This document shows positions 35,620 to 43,790 of a stretch of DNA of 64,000 nucleotides, one piece after another. The stretch's first letter is position 1. Each line of letters starts with the position of its first letter. Source of the DNA: Micromonospora halotolerans (GTDB taxonomy: Bacteria; Actinomycetota; Actinomycetes; Mycobacteriales; Micromonosporaceae); contig NZ_CP134876.1 of assembly GCF_032108445.1 (NCBI RefSeq), positions 5,580,001 to 5,644,000 on the forward strand. Reading direction: 5' to 3'. Below the pieces are notes generated by a model. It was not told the DNA's origin and searched no databases. It worked only from the letters and a program-made list of their open reading frames with translations. Made by a program: the position numbers and the translations under genes.

Positions 35620-36929
35620 CCGCCGCCGTCCGTGCCGTTGCGCCGCGCCGGTCCGCCGCCCTGGTCTTCGCGGTGGCCGTCACCGCGTACGTGACCGCGG
35701 TCTTCCACCGCAGCTCGCTCGGCGTCACCGGGGTCGACGCGGCGGACCGCTTCCACATCAACGCCGCCGCCCTGGCCACCTTCAGCGTCGCGCAGCTCGC
35801 CGTCTACGCGGCCATGCAGGTGCCGGTCGGGGTGCTGCTCGACCGGTTCGGCTCGCGCCGGCTGCTGCTGGCCGGCGGCGCGCTCATGGTGGCCGGGCAG
35901 CTCTGCTTCGCCGTGGCCACCGACGTCCGGCTCGCCGTCGCTGCCCGGGTGCTCGTCGGCCTGGGCGACGCGATGACCTTCATCAGCGTGCTGCGGATCG
36001 TGGCGTTCTGGTTCCCGGGCCGGCGCAACCCGCTGCTGGTGCAGCTCACCGGCACGATCGGGCAGCTCGGCGCGGTGCTCGGCGCCGTACCCCTGGTCGC
36101 GCTGCTGCACCACGCGGGCTGGACGCCGGCGTTCCTCACCGCGGCGGCGCTCGGCGCGACCGTGCTGCTGGTGGTGCTCGTCGCGGTCCGGGACACTCCG
36201 CACGCGGAGCACACCACCGCGCTCGCGCCCGACCTGACCACGGTACGCCGGCAGCTCGCCGACGCCTGGGCCCAGCCCGGCACCCGGCTGGGCCTCTGGA
36301 CGCACTTCGTCACGCAGTTCTCCGGCTCGGTGTTCGCCCTGCTCTGGGGCTACCCGTTCCTGGTGCAGGGCCAGGGCTTCTCGCCCACCGCGGCGGCCGG
36401 CCTGCTCACCCTGATGACCGTGGTGACCCTGGTCTGCGGCCCGGTGATCGCCCACCTGTGCGCCCGGCACCCGTTCCACCGCTCGGCCGTGGTCTTCGCC
36501 ATCACCGCCGGCACGGCCGCCGTCTGGGCGGTGGTGCTGGCCTGGCCCGGCCGCGCCCCGCACGGGCTGCTCGTGGCCCTCGTGGTCGTCCTCGCGGTCA
36601 ACGGCCCCGGCTCGGTGATCGGCTTCGACTACGCGCGCACCTTCAACCCGGTGCACCGGATCGGCAGCGCCACCGGCATCGTCAACGTCGGCGGGTTCGT
36701 CGCCTCGATCCTGCTGATCCTGGCGGTCGGCGTGGTGCTCGACCTGGCCACCCCGGCCGGCCGGAGCGCGCCGCCGCTGTCGGCGTTCCGCTGGGCGTTC
36801 GCCGTGCAGTACCTGCTCTGGGCGCTGGGCGCGGTGCAGGTGCTGCGCTACCGCAACGCCGCCCGCCGCCGCTACGCCGCCGACACCCTGCGGTTGCCCG
36901 CCGGCGCGGTGGGGAGCCCGGTCACGTGA
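35616..36929 (+). CDS. Major facilitator superfamily transporter with GntR partner
   Basis: 437 residues with twelve hydrophobic helices. Helix 1 ends YVTAVFHRSSLGVTG, and the loop after helix 2 is VPVGVLLDRFGSRRLLLAGG, the MFS signature. The sequence is close to nitrate/sugar-acid type carriers annotated only as MFS. Start GTG overlaps the GntR stop. The last 8 bp overlap the convergent membrane protein gene. Confidence 0.88.
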   Translation: MTAAVRAVAPRRSAALVFAVAVTAYVTAVFHRSSLGVTGVDAADRFHINAAALATFSVAQLAVYAAMQVPVGVLLDRFGSRRLLLAGGALMVAGQLCFAVATDVRLAVAARVLVGLGDAMTFISVLRIVAFWFPGRRNPLLVQLTGTIGQLGAVLGAVPLVALLHHAGWTPAFLTAAALGATVLLVVLVAVRDTPHAEHTTALAPDLTTVRRQLADAWAQPGTRLGLWTHFVTQFSGSVFALLWGYPFLVQGQGFSPTAAAGLLTLMTVVTLVCGPVIAHLCARHPFHRSAVVFAITAGTAAVWAVVLAWPGRAPHGLLVALVVVLAVNGPGSVIGFDYARTFNPVHRIGSATGIVNVGGFVASILLILAVGVVLDLATPAGRSAPPLSAFRWAFAVQYLLWALGAVQVLRYRNAARRRYAADTLRLPAGAVGSPVT

Positions 36930-37341
36930 ACCGACGCTTGTGGGCCAGCGAGTCCAGGATCAGTGTCAGCCCGGCGGCCACCAGCCAGCTGTCCTTGGCC
37001 AGCCCGATGCCGGCCTGGGACGGCTTCAGGCTGTTCCCCTCCCGCATCCCGGGCGTCTTCAGATAGAGCTGCACCAGGCCGGCCCCGAAGGCGGTCAGCC
37101 CGGCGCCGGCCAGCAGCGACGGCACGAACGGGGTGAGCAGCGCGGCGCCCAGCGCGATCTCGGAACCGGAGAGCAGCTTCGCGAACTGGTCCGGCGGGAA
37201 CTGCCGCAGCTGCGGAATCGCTCCCACCGCCATGCCGTGCATGCCGGCGGCGGCCTCACCCTCCAGGGACCGCTTGGACAGCCCGGAATTCAGGAAGAAC
37301 GCGCCGATGATGATCCGTAGTGGCGCATGGGTCAACCTCAT
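36922..37341 (-). CDS. DoxX-like small membrane protein
   Basis: 139 residues from ATG 37341, chosen because GGGAG lies 5 nt upstream (a GTG two codons earlier has no room for a ribosome site). Three to four hydrophobic segments (PLRIIIGAFFLNSGLSK, ALGAALLTPFVPSLLAGAGLTA, WLVAAGLTLILDSLA). The arrangement resembles the DoxX/DUF4267 group of small quinone-linked membrane proteins, but the match is loose. Confidence 0.7.
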   Translation of the reverse strand: MRLTHAPLRIIIGAFFLNSGLSKRSLEGEAAAGMHGMAVGAIPQLRQFPPDQFAKLLSGSEIALGAALLTPFVPSLLAGAGLTAFGAGLVQLYLKTPGMREGNSLKPSQAGIGLAKDSWLVAAGLTLILDSLAHKRRFT

Positions 37342-37470
37342 GATCACTCCCGTCGGTGCCGGACAACCGGGCCACCGCGTACCCGGCGACGCGCGGGGAT
37401 AACCCGCCGGACGGCGGTGGGCCGCGCACCGTGATCAGCGGTAGGTTTTCGACGCACAGCGAACGCAGGG

Positions 37471-37594
37471 GGCACCGTGAGCGCGAGGAGCGAGCCGGGT
37501 CTGCGAGCCCCGCAGTCGCGAACGAAGGAGGCACCGTGAGCGCGAGGAGCGAGCCGGGTCTGCGAGCCCCGCAGTCGCGAACGAAGGAGGCAGA
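37471..37594 (+). repeat. Two identical tandem 59-bp units plus partial copies
   Basis: Copy 1 spans 37471-37529 and copy 2 spans 37530-37588; they are identical. The first bases of a third unit (GGCA) run into the mscR start, and a degenerate tail of a unit (GAACGCAGGGGGCACC) precedes copy 1. Each unit carries its own GTG, and each ends with AAGGAGG, the ribosome site for the next unit. It also contains CTGCG-agccc-CGCAG, a 5-bp hairpin inside GCGA/TCGC. Confidence 0.9.
37477..37539 (+). CDS. Coupled 20-codon mini-ORF, copy 1
   Basis: GTG 37477 to TGA 37537-37539 encodes [20 protein letters not shown]. Its stop overlaps the GTG of copy 2 by the sequence GTGA. The ribosome site upstream is a weaker CAGGGGG. 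The 59-bp period is not a multiple of three, yet each unit is a complete 63-bp ORF because of the 4-bp overlaps. Whether it is translated is inferred from architecture. Confidence 0.5.
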   Translation: MSARSEPGLRAPQSRTKEAP

Positions 37595-37598
37595 GTGA
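37536..37598 (+). CDS. Coupled 20-codon mini-ORF, copy 2, overlapping mscR start
   Basis: GTG 37536 to TGA 37596-37598, preceded by AAGGAGG with a 4-nt gap. The peptide is the same as copy 1 except that the last residue is Glu. The stop overlaps the GTG of mscR at 37595. A ribosome finishing this peptide is placed to start mscR, which also has its own AAGGAGG. Confidence 0.5.
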   Translation: MSARSEPGLRAPQSRTKEAE

Positions 37599-38683
37599 GC
37601 CAGGAAGTCCGGGGAGTCGTTTCGCGGCGCAAGGGCGCGCCCGTGGAGGTCACCACCATCGTGGTGCCCGACCCGGGGCCGGGCGAGGCGGTGGTGCGCG
37701 TCCAGTCCTGCGGGGTGTGCCACACCGACCTGCACTACCGCGAGGGCGGCATCAACGACGACTACCCGTTCCTGCTCGGCCACGAGGCCGCCGGCATCGT
37801 GGAGCAGGTGGGGGAGGGGGTCACCGAGGTGGCCCCCGGCGACTTCGTGGTGCTCAACTGGCGGGCGGTCTGCGGGCAGTGCCGCGCCTGCCGGCGGGGC
37901 CGCCCCTGGTACTGCTTCAACACCCACAACGCCGCGCAGAGGATGACGCTCACCGACGGCACCGAGCTCGCGCCCGCCCTGGGCATCGGCGCGTTCGCCG
38001 AGAAGACCCTGGTGCACGCCGGCCAGTGCACCAAGGTCGACCCGTCCGCCCGGCCCGCCGCCGTCGGCCTGCTCGGCTGCGGCGTCATGGCCGGCCTGGG
38101 CGCGGCCATGAACACCGGCAACGTGACCCGGGGCGACTCGGTCGCGGTGATCGGCTGCGGCGGGGTCGGCGACGCGGCGGTGGCCGGCGCGACCCTGGCC
38201 GGCGCGACCACCGTCATCGCCGTGGACACCGACTCGCGGAAGCTCGACTGGGCGCGGAAGTTCGGCGCCACGCACACCGTCAACGCCTCGGAGGAGGACC
38301 CGGTCGAGGCCATCCGCGCCGCGACCGGCGGATTCGGCGCCGACGTGGTCATCGACGCGGTGGGCCGCCCGGAGACCTGGAAGCAGGCCTTCTACGCCCG
38401 CGATCTGGCCGGCACCGTCGTGCTGGTCGGCGTACCCACCCCGGAGATGAGGATCGAGCTGCCGCTGCTGGACGTCTTCGGCCGCGGCGGCGCCCTCAAG
38501 TCCAGCTGGTACGGCGACTGCCTGCCCAGCCGCGACTTCCCGATGCTCACCGAGCTGTACCGGCAGGGCCGCCTCGACCTGGACGCCTTCGTCACCGAGG
38601 AGATCGCCCTCGACCAGGTCGAGGAGGCGTTCACCCGGATGCACCACGGTGACGTGCTCCGGTCGGTGGTGGTCTTCCCGTGA
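37595..38683 (+). CDS. mscR: S-(hydroxymethyl)mycothiol dehydrogenase
   Basis: 362 residues of the zinc-dependent alcohol dehydrogenase family. Catalytic zinc ligands: [17 protein letters not shown] and [10 protein letters not shown]; structural zinc cysteines: [15 protein letters not shown]. The coenzyme loop is [22 protein letters not shown] is characteristic of the mycothiol-dependent formaldehyde dehydrogenases. It oxidises the adduct of formaldehyde and mycothiol, using NAD+, in the cytoplasm. It is followed with a 4-bp overlap by an MBL hydrolase, the usual partner. Translation is coupled upstream to two tandem mini-ORFs. Confidence 0.93.
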   Translation: MSQEVRGVVSRRKGAPVEVTTIVVPDPGPGEAVVRVQSCGVCHTDLHYREGGINDDYPFLLGHEAAGIVEQVGEGVTEVAPGDFVVLNWRAVCGQCRACRRGRPWYCFNTHNAAQRMTLTDGTELAPALGIGAFAEKTLVHAGQCTKVDPSARPAAVGLLGCGVMAGLGAAMNTGNVTRGDSVAVIGCGGVGDAAVAGATLAGATTVIAVDTDSRKLDWARKFGATHTVNASEEDPVEAIRAATGGFGADVVIDAVGRPETWKQAFYARDLAGTVVLVGVPTPEMRIELPLLDVFGRGGALKSSWYGDCLPSRDFPMLTELYRQGRLDLDAFVTEEIALDQVEEAFTRMHHGDVLRSVVVFP

Positions 38684-39309
38684 CCGCCCGCGTCGACCAC
38701 ACGGTCACCTCCGGCACGTTCTCCCTCGACGGGCAGACCTTCGACGTCGACAACAACGTCTGGGTGGTCGGCGACGACGACGAGTGCGTGGTCGTCGACG
38801 CGCCGCACGACGTCGCCGCCATCCGCGCGGTGGTCGGCGACCGCCGGGTGGTCGCCGTCCTGGCCACCCACGCGCACGACGACCACGTCCGGGTCGCGCC
38901 CGAGCTGGCCCGGGCCACCGGCGCGCCGGTGCTGCTGCACCCGGCCGACCGGGTGCTCTGGGACCTGGTCCACCCGGACACCCCGCCCGACGGCGACCTC
39001 GCCGACGGGGAGACCGTCGAGGTCGGCGGCACCACCCTCCGGGTGCTGCACACCCCGGGCCACAGCCCCGGCGCGTGCAGCCTCTACGCCCCCGACCTCG
39101 GCGCGGTCTTCACCGGGGACACTCTCTTCGCCGGCGGTCCCGGCGCCACCGGCCGCTCCTTCAGCGACTTCGGCACCATCGTGGAGTCGATCCGCACCCG
39201 CCTGCTCACCCTGCCGCCGCAGACCGTGGTCCACACCGGGCACGGCGACGACACCAGCATCGCCGCCGAGGCGCCCCACCTCGACGAGTGGATCGCCCGG
39301 GGGCACTGA
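38680..39309 (+). CDS. MBL-fold metallohydrolase, partner of mscR
   Basis: 209 residues. The metallo-beta-lactamase motif THAHDDHV binds the zinc ions, followed by [22 protein letters not shown] and VVHTGHGDD. The size and layout match glyoxalase II-like thioesterases. GTG start overlaps the mscR stop. In actinobacteria this gene is the standard neighbour of mscR and probably hydrolyses S-formylmycothiol to formate and mycothiol; that reaction is inferred. Confidence 0.9.
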   Translation: MTARVDHTVTSGTFSLDGQTFDVDNNVWVVGDDDECVVVDAPHDVAAIRAVVGDRRVVAVLATHAHDDHVRVAPELARATGAPVLLHPADRVLWDLVHPDTPPDGDLADGETVEVGGTTLRVLHTPGHSPGACSLYAPDLGAVFTGDTLFAGGPGATGRSFSDFGTIVESIRTRLLTLPPQTVVHTGHGDDTSIAAEAPHLDEWIARGH

Positions 39310-39354
39310 GCCGACCGCCCGGCCGGGTCGCGGCCCGGCCGGGCGCCGCCGGCC

Positions 39355-39765
39355 TCAGCGCTCGCCGTCGAGCACCGGCTTGACATCGAGTACGGGCGTG
39401 CCGTCCAGCGCCTCCAGGTCGGCCACCCGCAGCCGGACGCCGTCCACGGCGAGCACCCGCACCCGGTGCAGGCCGATCGGGTTCGGCCGGTGCGGCGAGC
39501 GGGTGGCGAACACCCCCGTCTCCGGCCGGGACACGTCGCCGCGCGGGTGCACCGCGAGGACGTCCCGCCGGGCCCGGTCCAACCAGGTCAGCACGAGCAC
39601 GTCCGCGCCGGGCCGCAGCCCGTCCAGCGCCGGCGCGTACGCCTCGTCGAAGACCAGCCACGCCTCCGGGGCGCCCTCGTCGCCCTGCTTCGGCGCCGCC
39701 GCCGGATCGGTCAGGGGCGACTCGACCCGGCCGACCGGACACAGTGTCTGTTCGCTTCCCGTCAC
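39355..39765 (-). CDS. trmO: TrmO (TsaA-like) tRNA methyltransferase
   Basis: 136 residues from GTG 39765, which overlaps the stop of the sensor gene upstream. The family signature is GVFATRSPHRPNPIGLHRV, preceded by the short CPVGRVESPLTD strand and followed by LEALDGTPVLDVKP. TrmO uses S-adenosylmethionine to methylate N6 of threonylcarbamoyladenosine-37 in tRNA. It lacks the extra C-terminal domain of the E. coli enzyme, as is common in short homologues. Its place as third gene of a MEDS sensor operon is unusual. Confidence 0.88.
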   Translation of the reverse strand: MTGSEQTLCPVGRVESPLTDPAAAPKQGDEGAPEAWLVFDEAYAPALDGLRPGADVLVLTWLDRARRDVLAVHPRGDVSRPETGVFATRSPHRPNPIGLHRVRVLAVDGVRLRVADLEALDGTPVLDVKPVLDGER

Positions 39766-40709
39766 GGGACCTCCCGGAGCATGTGCAGCCGGACCGTGGT
39801 GCCGGCCGCGGTGGTGTGCAGCAGTACCAGGTCGCACAGGGCGTGCACGATGACCAGACCCCGTCCGCCGATGCCGTCGTGCGCGGGGGTGAGCCGGCCG
39901 GCGAGCGGATCGGCCAGCCAGCCGTCGTCGTGGATCTCGCACACCAGGTGCCGGTCGGTGCGCCACGCCTGGAGGGTGCCGGCGCCGCCCGCGTGTACCA
40001 CGCTGTTCGTGGCCAGCTCGGTGACCGCGATCTGCAGGTCGGCCACCCGGTCGGCGGCCAGCCCGGCGGCAAGCCCGTGCTCGGCGACGAACCGCCGGAC
40101 CTGCGGCAGCGTAGCCAGGTCGTAGCGGAGCACCGCGACCTGCTCGGCGGGGGTGGGCAACGGCTTGTTGTGCCGCTCGGTGACCGCCGCCGGTGCGTAG
40201 CCGGCGATGCGGCGGCACCCACCGCCGTCGGCCAGCAGCGGGTGCGTGCAGCGCGCCTCGGCGAGCACGCCGGGGTCGAGCCGGCCCGCGTCGTACGGGC
40301 AGAGGATGCTCGCGGCCCGGCCCGCGAAGGCCCAGTTGATCGCGGCCTCGTGCTGGGCGCAGGCCCGGTACTCCTCGGCGGTGCGTCCCGCCCAGACCGG
40401 CTCGCCGATGATCCGGACCCGCCGCTCGGGATGCCGGTCGGCGAACGCCTGGAGCACGCACGGGATGATCTGGCCCGGGTTGCGCCCCGCCTCGGTCATG
40501 TCGGCCCATCCGACGGCGTCGCCGGTCGCACCGAGCGCCGCGCGGATCAGCGCGAGCTGCGGGCCCGGCGTCGCCACCAGCACCGGCTCGCCCGCGGCCA
40601 GTCCCTCCTGGACGAACGGCACGGTGACCGCCAGCAGGCTCGCGGCGTCGGTGTAGAAGGTCAGCTCGTGGCGGAAGCCGGCCGGCGCCGGCCCGGCGGG
40701 CGCGCTCAC
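39762..40709 (-). CDS. MEDS-domain sensor with anti-sigma-type ATPase domain
   Basis: 315 residues. The N-terminal MEDS domain (methanogen/methylotroph DcmR sensory) has HELTFYTDAASLLAVTVPFVQEGLAAGEPVLV and ends near residue 170. The C-terminal part is a GHKL ATPase of the RsbW/SpoIIAB type: QIAVTELATNSVVHAGG (N box) and IGGRGLVIVHALCD (G box). No phosphorylated His is present. It is likely an anti-sigma or anti-anti-sigma kinase whose activity responds to a ligand bound by MEDS. Overlaps its neighbours by 4 bp each. Confidence 0.88.
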   Translation of the reverse strand: MSAPAGPAPAGFRHELTFYTDAASLLAVTVPFVQEGLAAGEPVLVATPGPQLALIRAALGATGDAVGWADMTEAGRNPGQIIPCVLQAFADRHPERRVRIIGEPVWAGRTAEEYRACAQHEAAINWAFAGRAASILCPYDAGRLDPGVLAEARCTHPLLADGGGCRRIAGYAPAAVTERHNKPLPTPAEQVAVLRYDLATLPQVRRFVAEHGLAAGLAADRVADLQIAVTELATNSVVHAGGAGTLQAWRTDRHLVCEIHDDGWLADPLAGRLTPAHDGIGGRGLVIVHALCDLVLLHTTAAGTTVRLHMLREVP

Positions 40710-41569
40710 GCGGGCCGCTCCGGGGTCGGCACGTCACCGAGCAGGTGCAGCAGCCGGTGCAGCGCCGGCCGGCACCCCACCAGCCGCACGCCGGTGGCGC
40801 TCGCCCGGTCCGCCCACACGATGGCGGTGGCGGCGCCCACGTCGGCGAAGCTCAGGTCGGAGACGTCCAGCACCGGCGGGAGGCCCGCCGCCCGCTCGTC
40901 GGTCGTCACCTCGTCCAGCACCGCGGTGAACGCCTCCCGGTTGCTCCGGTCCACCTGCCCCACGAGCCGCACCCCCGGCGGGTCGGTCGTCCGGTACGCC
41001 CGCAGCAGCGGCGCCCAGGTCCGCGCGGCGTGCGGACCGGCCGTGCCCGGATGGGCGGCGGCCAGGGCGCGCAGGTCGTCGGCCGGGAAGAGCCGCCGGT
41101 CGTACAGGCACAGGCCGGCGACCCGGGTGTCCAGGAAGAGCGGGTTGAGCGCGGTCTCGTACCGGCGCAGGTCGCCCAGGGTGCTGCCGCTGCGCAGCAC
41201 CCACGCCATGTCGCCGGCCAGCCGGATCCCCGGGTAACCCTCGTGCCGCGCGCGGTCGACCTCGTCGACCATGACGGCGACCATCGTCTCCGGGGCCGGC
41301 GGGCCGCCGGTCGGGTAGGCGTCCACGGCCGGCACGATGCGCAGCTGGCCGGCGGCCACGGCGGCTTCGGTCGGCACGCCGACGGCGTCGACGCGGGCGC
41401 GCACCGCCTGCGGCGGGGAGGTATCGGTGAAGCAGACGACCTTGTGGCCGAGCCGCAGGCCGGTGGCGGCGAAGCGGCCGACGACGTCGAGAGCGACCCT
41501 CTCGTCGTCGTGCGTCCAGCAGACGTGGTCACCCAGGTGGACCTGGTCGACCACGGTGGTAGCGGTCAC
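40706..41569 (-). CDS. MEDS-domain sensor with STAS domain
   Basis: 287 residues from GTG 41569. The N-terminal MEDS domain starts LGDHVCWTHDDERVALDVVGRF and includes the DMAWVLRSGSTLGDLRRYE helix. The C-terminal STAS domain (anti-sigma antagonist fold) has PVLDVSDLSFADVGAATAIV, with Asp-Leu-Ser at the phosphorylation-loop position. It is the first gene of the operon and the obvious antagonist partner of the GHKL kinase next to it, the logic of a partner-switching stress pathway. Confidence 0.88.
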   Translation of the reverse strand: MTATTVVDQVHLGDHVCWTHDDERVALDVVGRFAATGLRLGHKVVCFTDTSPPQAVRARVDAVGVPTEAAVAAGQLRIVPAVDAYPTGGPPAPETMVAVMVDEVDRARHEGYPGIRLAGDMAWVLRSGSTLGDLRRYETALNPLFLDTRVAGLCLYDRRLFPADDLRALAAAHPGTAGPHAARTWAPLLRAYRTTDPPGVRLVGQVDRSNREAFTAVLDEVTTDERAAGLPPVLDVSDLSFADVGAATAIVWADRASATGVRLVGCRPALHRLLHLLGDVPTPERPA

Positions 41570-42140
41570 GGTGCTGGCCTCCCGGTCGGCGCGCCCCTCA
41601 CTGTAGCCCCGGCCCGGGCGCCTACCGAGCCGGCCGTGATCCGCTTGTCGGCGGCGGCGTTCCGGGGTAGCCTGCCGGTGGACCCGGATGCCGGCGCGTC
41701 ACACCACCCGAGGTCCACTCCACCGAACTGGCAGCTCATTCGGCGACACGACGCCGATCCGGCCGCGACCACGCCGCCACCGCCGTCCTGGCTCGCTGAG
41801 CACCCGACCCGGGCCTCCACGGGAGTGAACCGGGAGCACGGTTCCCGCGCCGCCCGACGGCTCGCCCGCCGGCCGCGACCTCCAGGCATGACGCCGGAGA
41901 GCAGGCTCGCCCGCTCCGGCAGAACGTCCCACCGGCGCACAGGTCAGCGCGGCCACTCGAGCCTGCGCCTTCGCCGCGCGTCCCGCGGTCAGCCCCACCC
42001 GGCCGTCGACGACCGGTCCTGCGCCGGTTCGTGGACACGGTGGCCAGGCGCCGCATCCCTCGCCTGCGCACCGAACGAGCCGATGCTCGCTTCTCCCTCG
42101 CCTGTCCCGATCGGGACGGCCACTTCTCGAAAGGCACCCG
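41570..42140. other. 571-bp divergent interval with long leader of the rho-like gene
   Basis: Short frames here look like shadows. The interval separates the MEDS operon (minus) from the rho-like gene (plus). A plausible promoter lies at 41645-41673, leaving a C-rich untranslated leader of about 460 nt. A stem GGGA(gtg)AACCG/CGGTTCCC is seen near 41820-41845. A frame starting at ATG 41888 runs into the rho-like gene out of phase, and its coding is unproven. Confidence 0.55.
41645..41673 (+). promoter_or_regulatory. Candidate promoter of the rho-like gene
   Basis: TTGTCG (41645-41650), 17-bp spacer, TAGCCT (41668-41673). The start would be near 41680. Predicted by eye. Confidence 0.4.
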
Positions 42141-43268
42141 ATGACCGACACCTCCGCGCCGCTCCCGGTGAGCGGCATCGTCGACACGGTCGACGACCAC
42201 GCACTGCTCCGGGTGGACGGCTACCTGCCGTCCACCGCCGACGCCCACCTCAGCGCCGGCCAACTGCGCCGGTACGGCCTGCGCCGCGGTGACCTCGTCA
42301 CCGGCGCGGTCGCCGCCACCGCCCACCGGGGCCGGCACACCCCGCTCCTCCGGGTCGACACCGTCAACGGGACGCCCCTGGAACAGGCCCGCCGCCGCCC
42401 GGAGTTCCACCGCCTCACACCGGTCCACCCGCACCAGCGGCTGCGGCTGGAGACCGAGCCGCACATCCTCACCACCCGGGTGATCGACCTGGTGATGCCG
42501 ATCGGCAAGGGCCAGCGGGCGCTGATCGTCTCGCCGCCGAAGGCGGGTAAGACGATGGTGCTGCAGGCGATCGCGAACGCGATCACCCGCAACAACCCGG
42601 AGTGCCACCTCATGGTGGTGCTGGTCGACGAGCGGCCGGAAGAGGTCACCGACATGCAGCGGTCGGTGAAGGGCGAGGTCATCGCGGCCACGTTCGACCG
42701 TCCGCCGCAGGACCACACGACGGTGGCGGAGCTGGCGATCGAGCGGGCGAAGCGCCTGGTCGAGCTGGGCCACGACGTGGTCGTGCTGCTCGACTCGCTG
42801 ACCCGGCTCGGCCGTGCCTACAACCTGACCGTCCGCTCCGCCGGCCGCACCCTCTCCGGCGGCATCGACGTGGCCGCGCTCACCCCGCCCAAGCAGCTGC
42901 TCGCCGCCGCCCGGATGGTCGAGGAGGGTGGTTCGCTGACCGTCGTCGCCACCGCCCTGGTCGACACCGGGTCCGCCGCGGACAACCTCATCTTCGAGGA
43001 GTTCAAGAGCACCGGCAACGCCGAGCTGAGGCTGGACCGGGCGCTGGCCGAGCGGCGCACGTTCCCCGCCGTCGACGTGCGGGCCTCCGGCACCCGCCGG
43101 GAGGACCTGCTGCTCACCGGCGTCGAGCGGGACCGCCTGCGGGCCCTGCGGTCCGCGCTGTCCACCCTGGACCGCCAGGCGGCGCTCGACCAGCTCCTCC
43201 ACCAGCTCGCCGCCACCGGCGGCAACGCCCACTTCCTGGCCCGCCTCGGCGCCGCGACCCGCGGCTAG
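42141..43268 (+). CDS. Short-form transcription termination factor Rho paralogue
   Basis: 375 residues, against about 419 in E. coli and usually well over 600 in the housekeeping actinobacterial Rho. The primary RNA-binding (cold-shock-like) domain begins directly (VSGIVDTVDDHALLRVDGYLP ... LRRYGLRRGD); the N-terminal helix bundle and the actinobacterial insert are missing. ATPase motifs are intact: SPPKAGKT (131-138), VLVDERPEEVTDMQR, VVVLLDSLTRLGRAYN, TLSGGIDVAAL and VEEGGSLTVVATAL. The usual LARAYN is LGRAYN here. A GAAAGG site precedes ATG 42141. It should be an RNA-dependent ATPase/helicase; whether it terminates transcription or antagonises the main Rho is unknown. It has a long leader and no usual rho neighbours (prfA, rpmE). 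Confidence 0.88.
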   Translation: MTDTSAPLPVSGIVDTVDDHALLRVDGYLPSTADAHLSAGQLRRYGLRRGDLVTGAVAATAHRGRHTPLLRVDTVNGTPLEQARRRPEFHRLTPVHPHQRLRLETEPHILTTRVIDLVMPIGKGQRALIVSPPKAGKTMVLQAIANAITRNNPECHLMVVLVDERPEEVTDMQRSVKGEVIAATFDRPPQDHTTVAELAIERAKRLVELGHDVVVLLDSLTRLGRAYNLTVRSAGRTLSGGIDVAALTPPKQLLAAARMVEEGGSLTVVATALVDTGSAADNLIFEEFKSTGNAELRLDRALAERRTFPAVDVRASGTRREDLLLTGVERDRLRALRSALSTLDRQAALDQLLHQLAATGGNAHFLARLGAATRG

Positions 43269-43279
43269 GATCTGTGCCC

Positions 43280-43744
43280 ATGGACGCTCCCCGGGCCGAC
43301 CGGCCGCCGACCGTACGCCAGTTGCGCCTGGTCGTCGAGGCCGAGGACTACGACACCGCGGTCGCCTTCTTCCGGGACGCGCTGGGCCTGCCGGAGCAGG
43401 CCGCCTACTCGGGTGGCGACGGCGCCCGGGTGGTGATCCTGGAGGCGGGCCGGGCCACCCTGGAGCTGGCGAACCCCGCGCAGAAGCGGCTGATCGACGA
43501 GGTGGAGGTCGGCCGCCAGGTCGCGCCCCGCCTGCGGGTGGCGTTCGAGGTGGACGACAGCCGGGCGACGGCCGAGCGTCTCGTCGCGGCGGGCGCCACC
43601 GAGGTCGCCCCTCCGACGGTCACCCCGTGGCAGTCGCTCAACGCTCGCCTCGACGGCCCGGCGGGCCTGCACCTCACCGTCTTCCAGGAGCTGCGGAGCC
43701 CCGCCGAGCGGGAGGCCCTGGACGGGTTCGGCACCGACGGCTGA
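43280..43744 (+). CDS. VOC family protein
   Basis: 154 residues from ATG 43280, 11 bp after the rho-like gene. The glyoxalase/bleomycin resistance fold is seen in LRLVVEAEDYDTAVAFFRDALGLP, VVILEAGRATLELA and LRVAFEVDDSRATAERLVAAG, with a C-terminal LDGPAGLHLTVFQEL. The canonical Glu and His metal ligands are only partly evident. Could be a dioxygenase, isomerase or binding protein. Confidence 0.82.
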   Translation: MDAPRADRPPTVRQLRLVVEAEDYDTAVAFFRDALGLPEQAAYSGGDGARVVILEAGRATLELANPAQKRLIDEVEVGRQVAPRLRVAFEVDDSRATAERLVAAGATEVAPPTVTPWQSLNARLDGPAGLHLTVFQELRSPAEREALDGFGTDG

Positions 43745-43790
43745 GAATCCGCGTGGCGTGCCGCCGGCGGGTGCGGCGATACTTCGGCGC

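Noticed and set aside
41566..41940. 124-codon minus-strand ORF between the MEDS and rho-like genes
   Set aside because: Composition is random Arg/Gly/Ala text with scattered Cys, no ribosome site and no domain.
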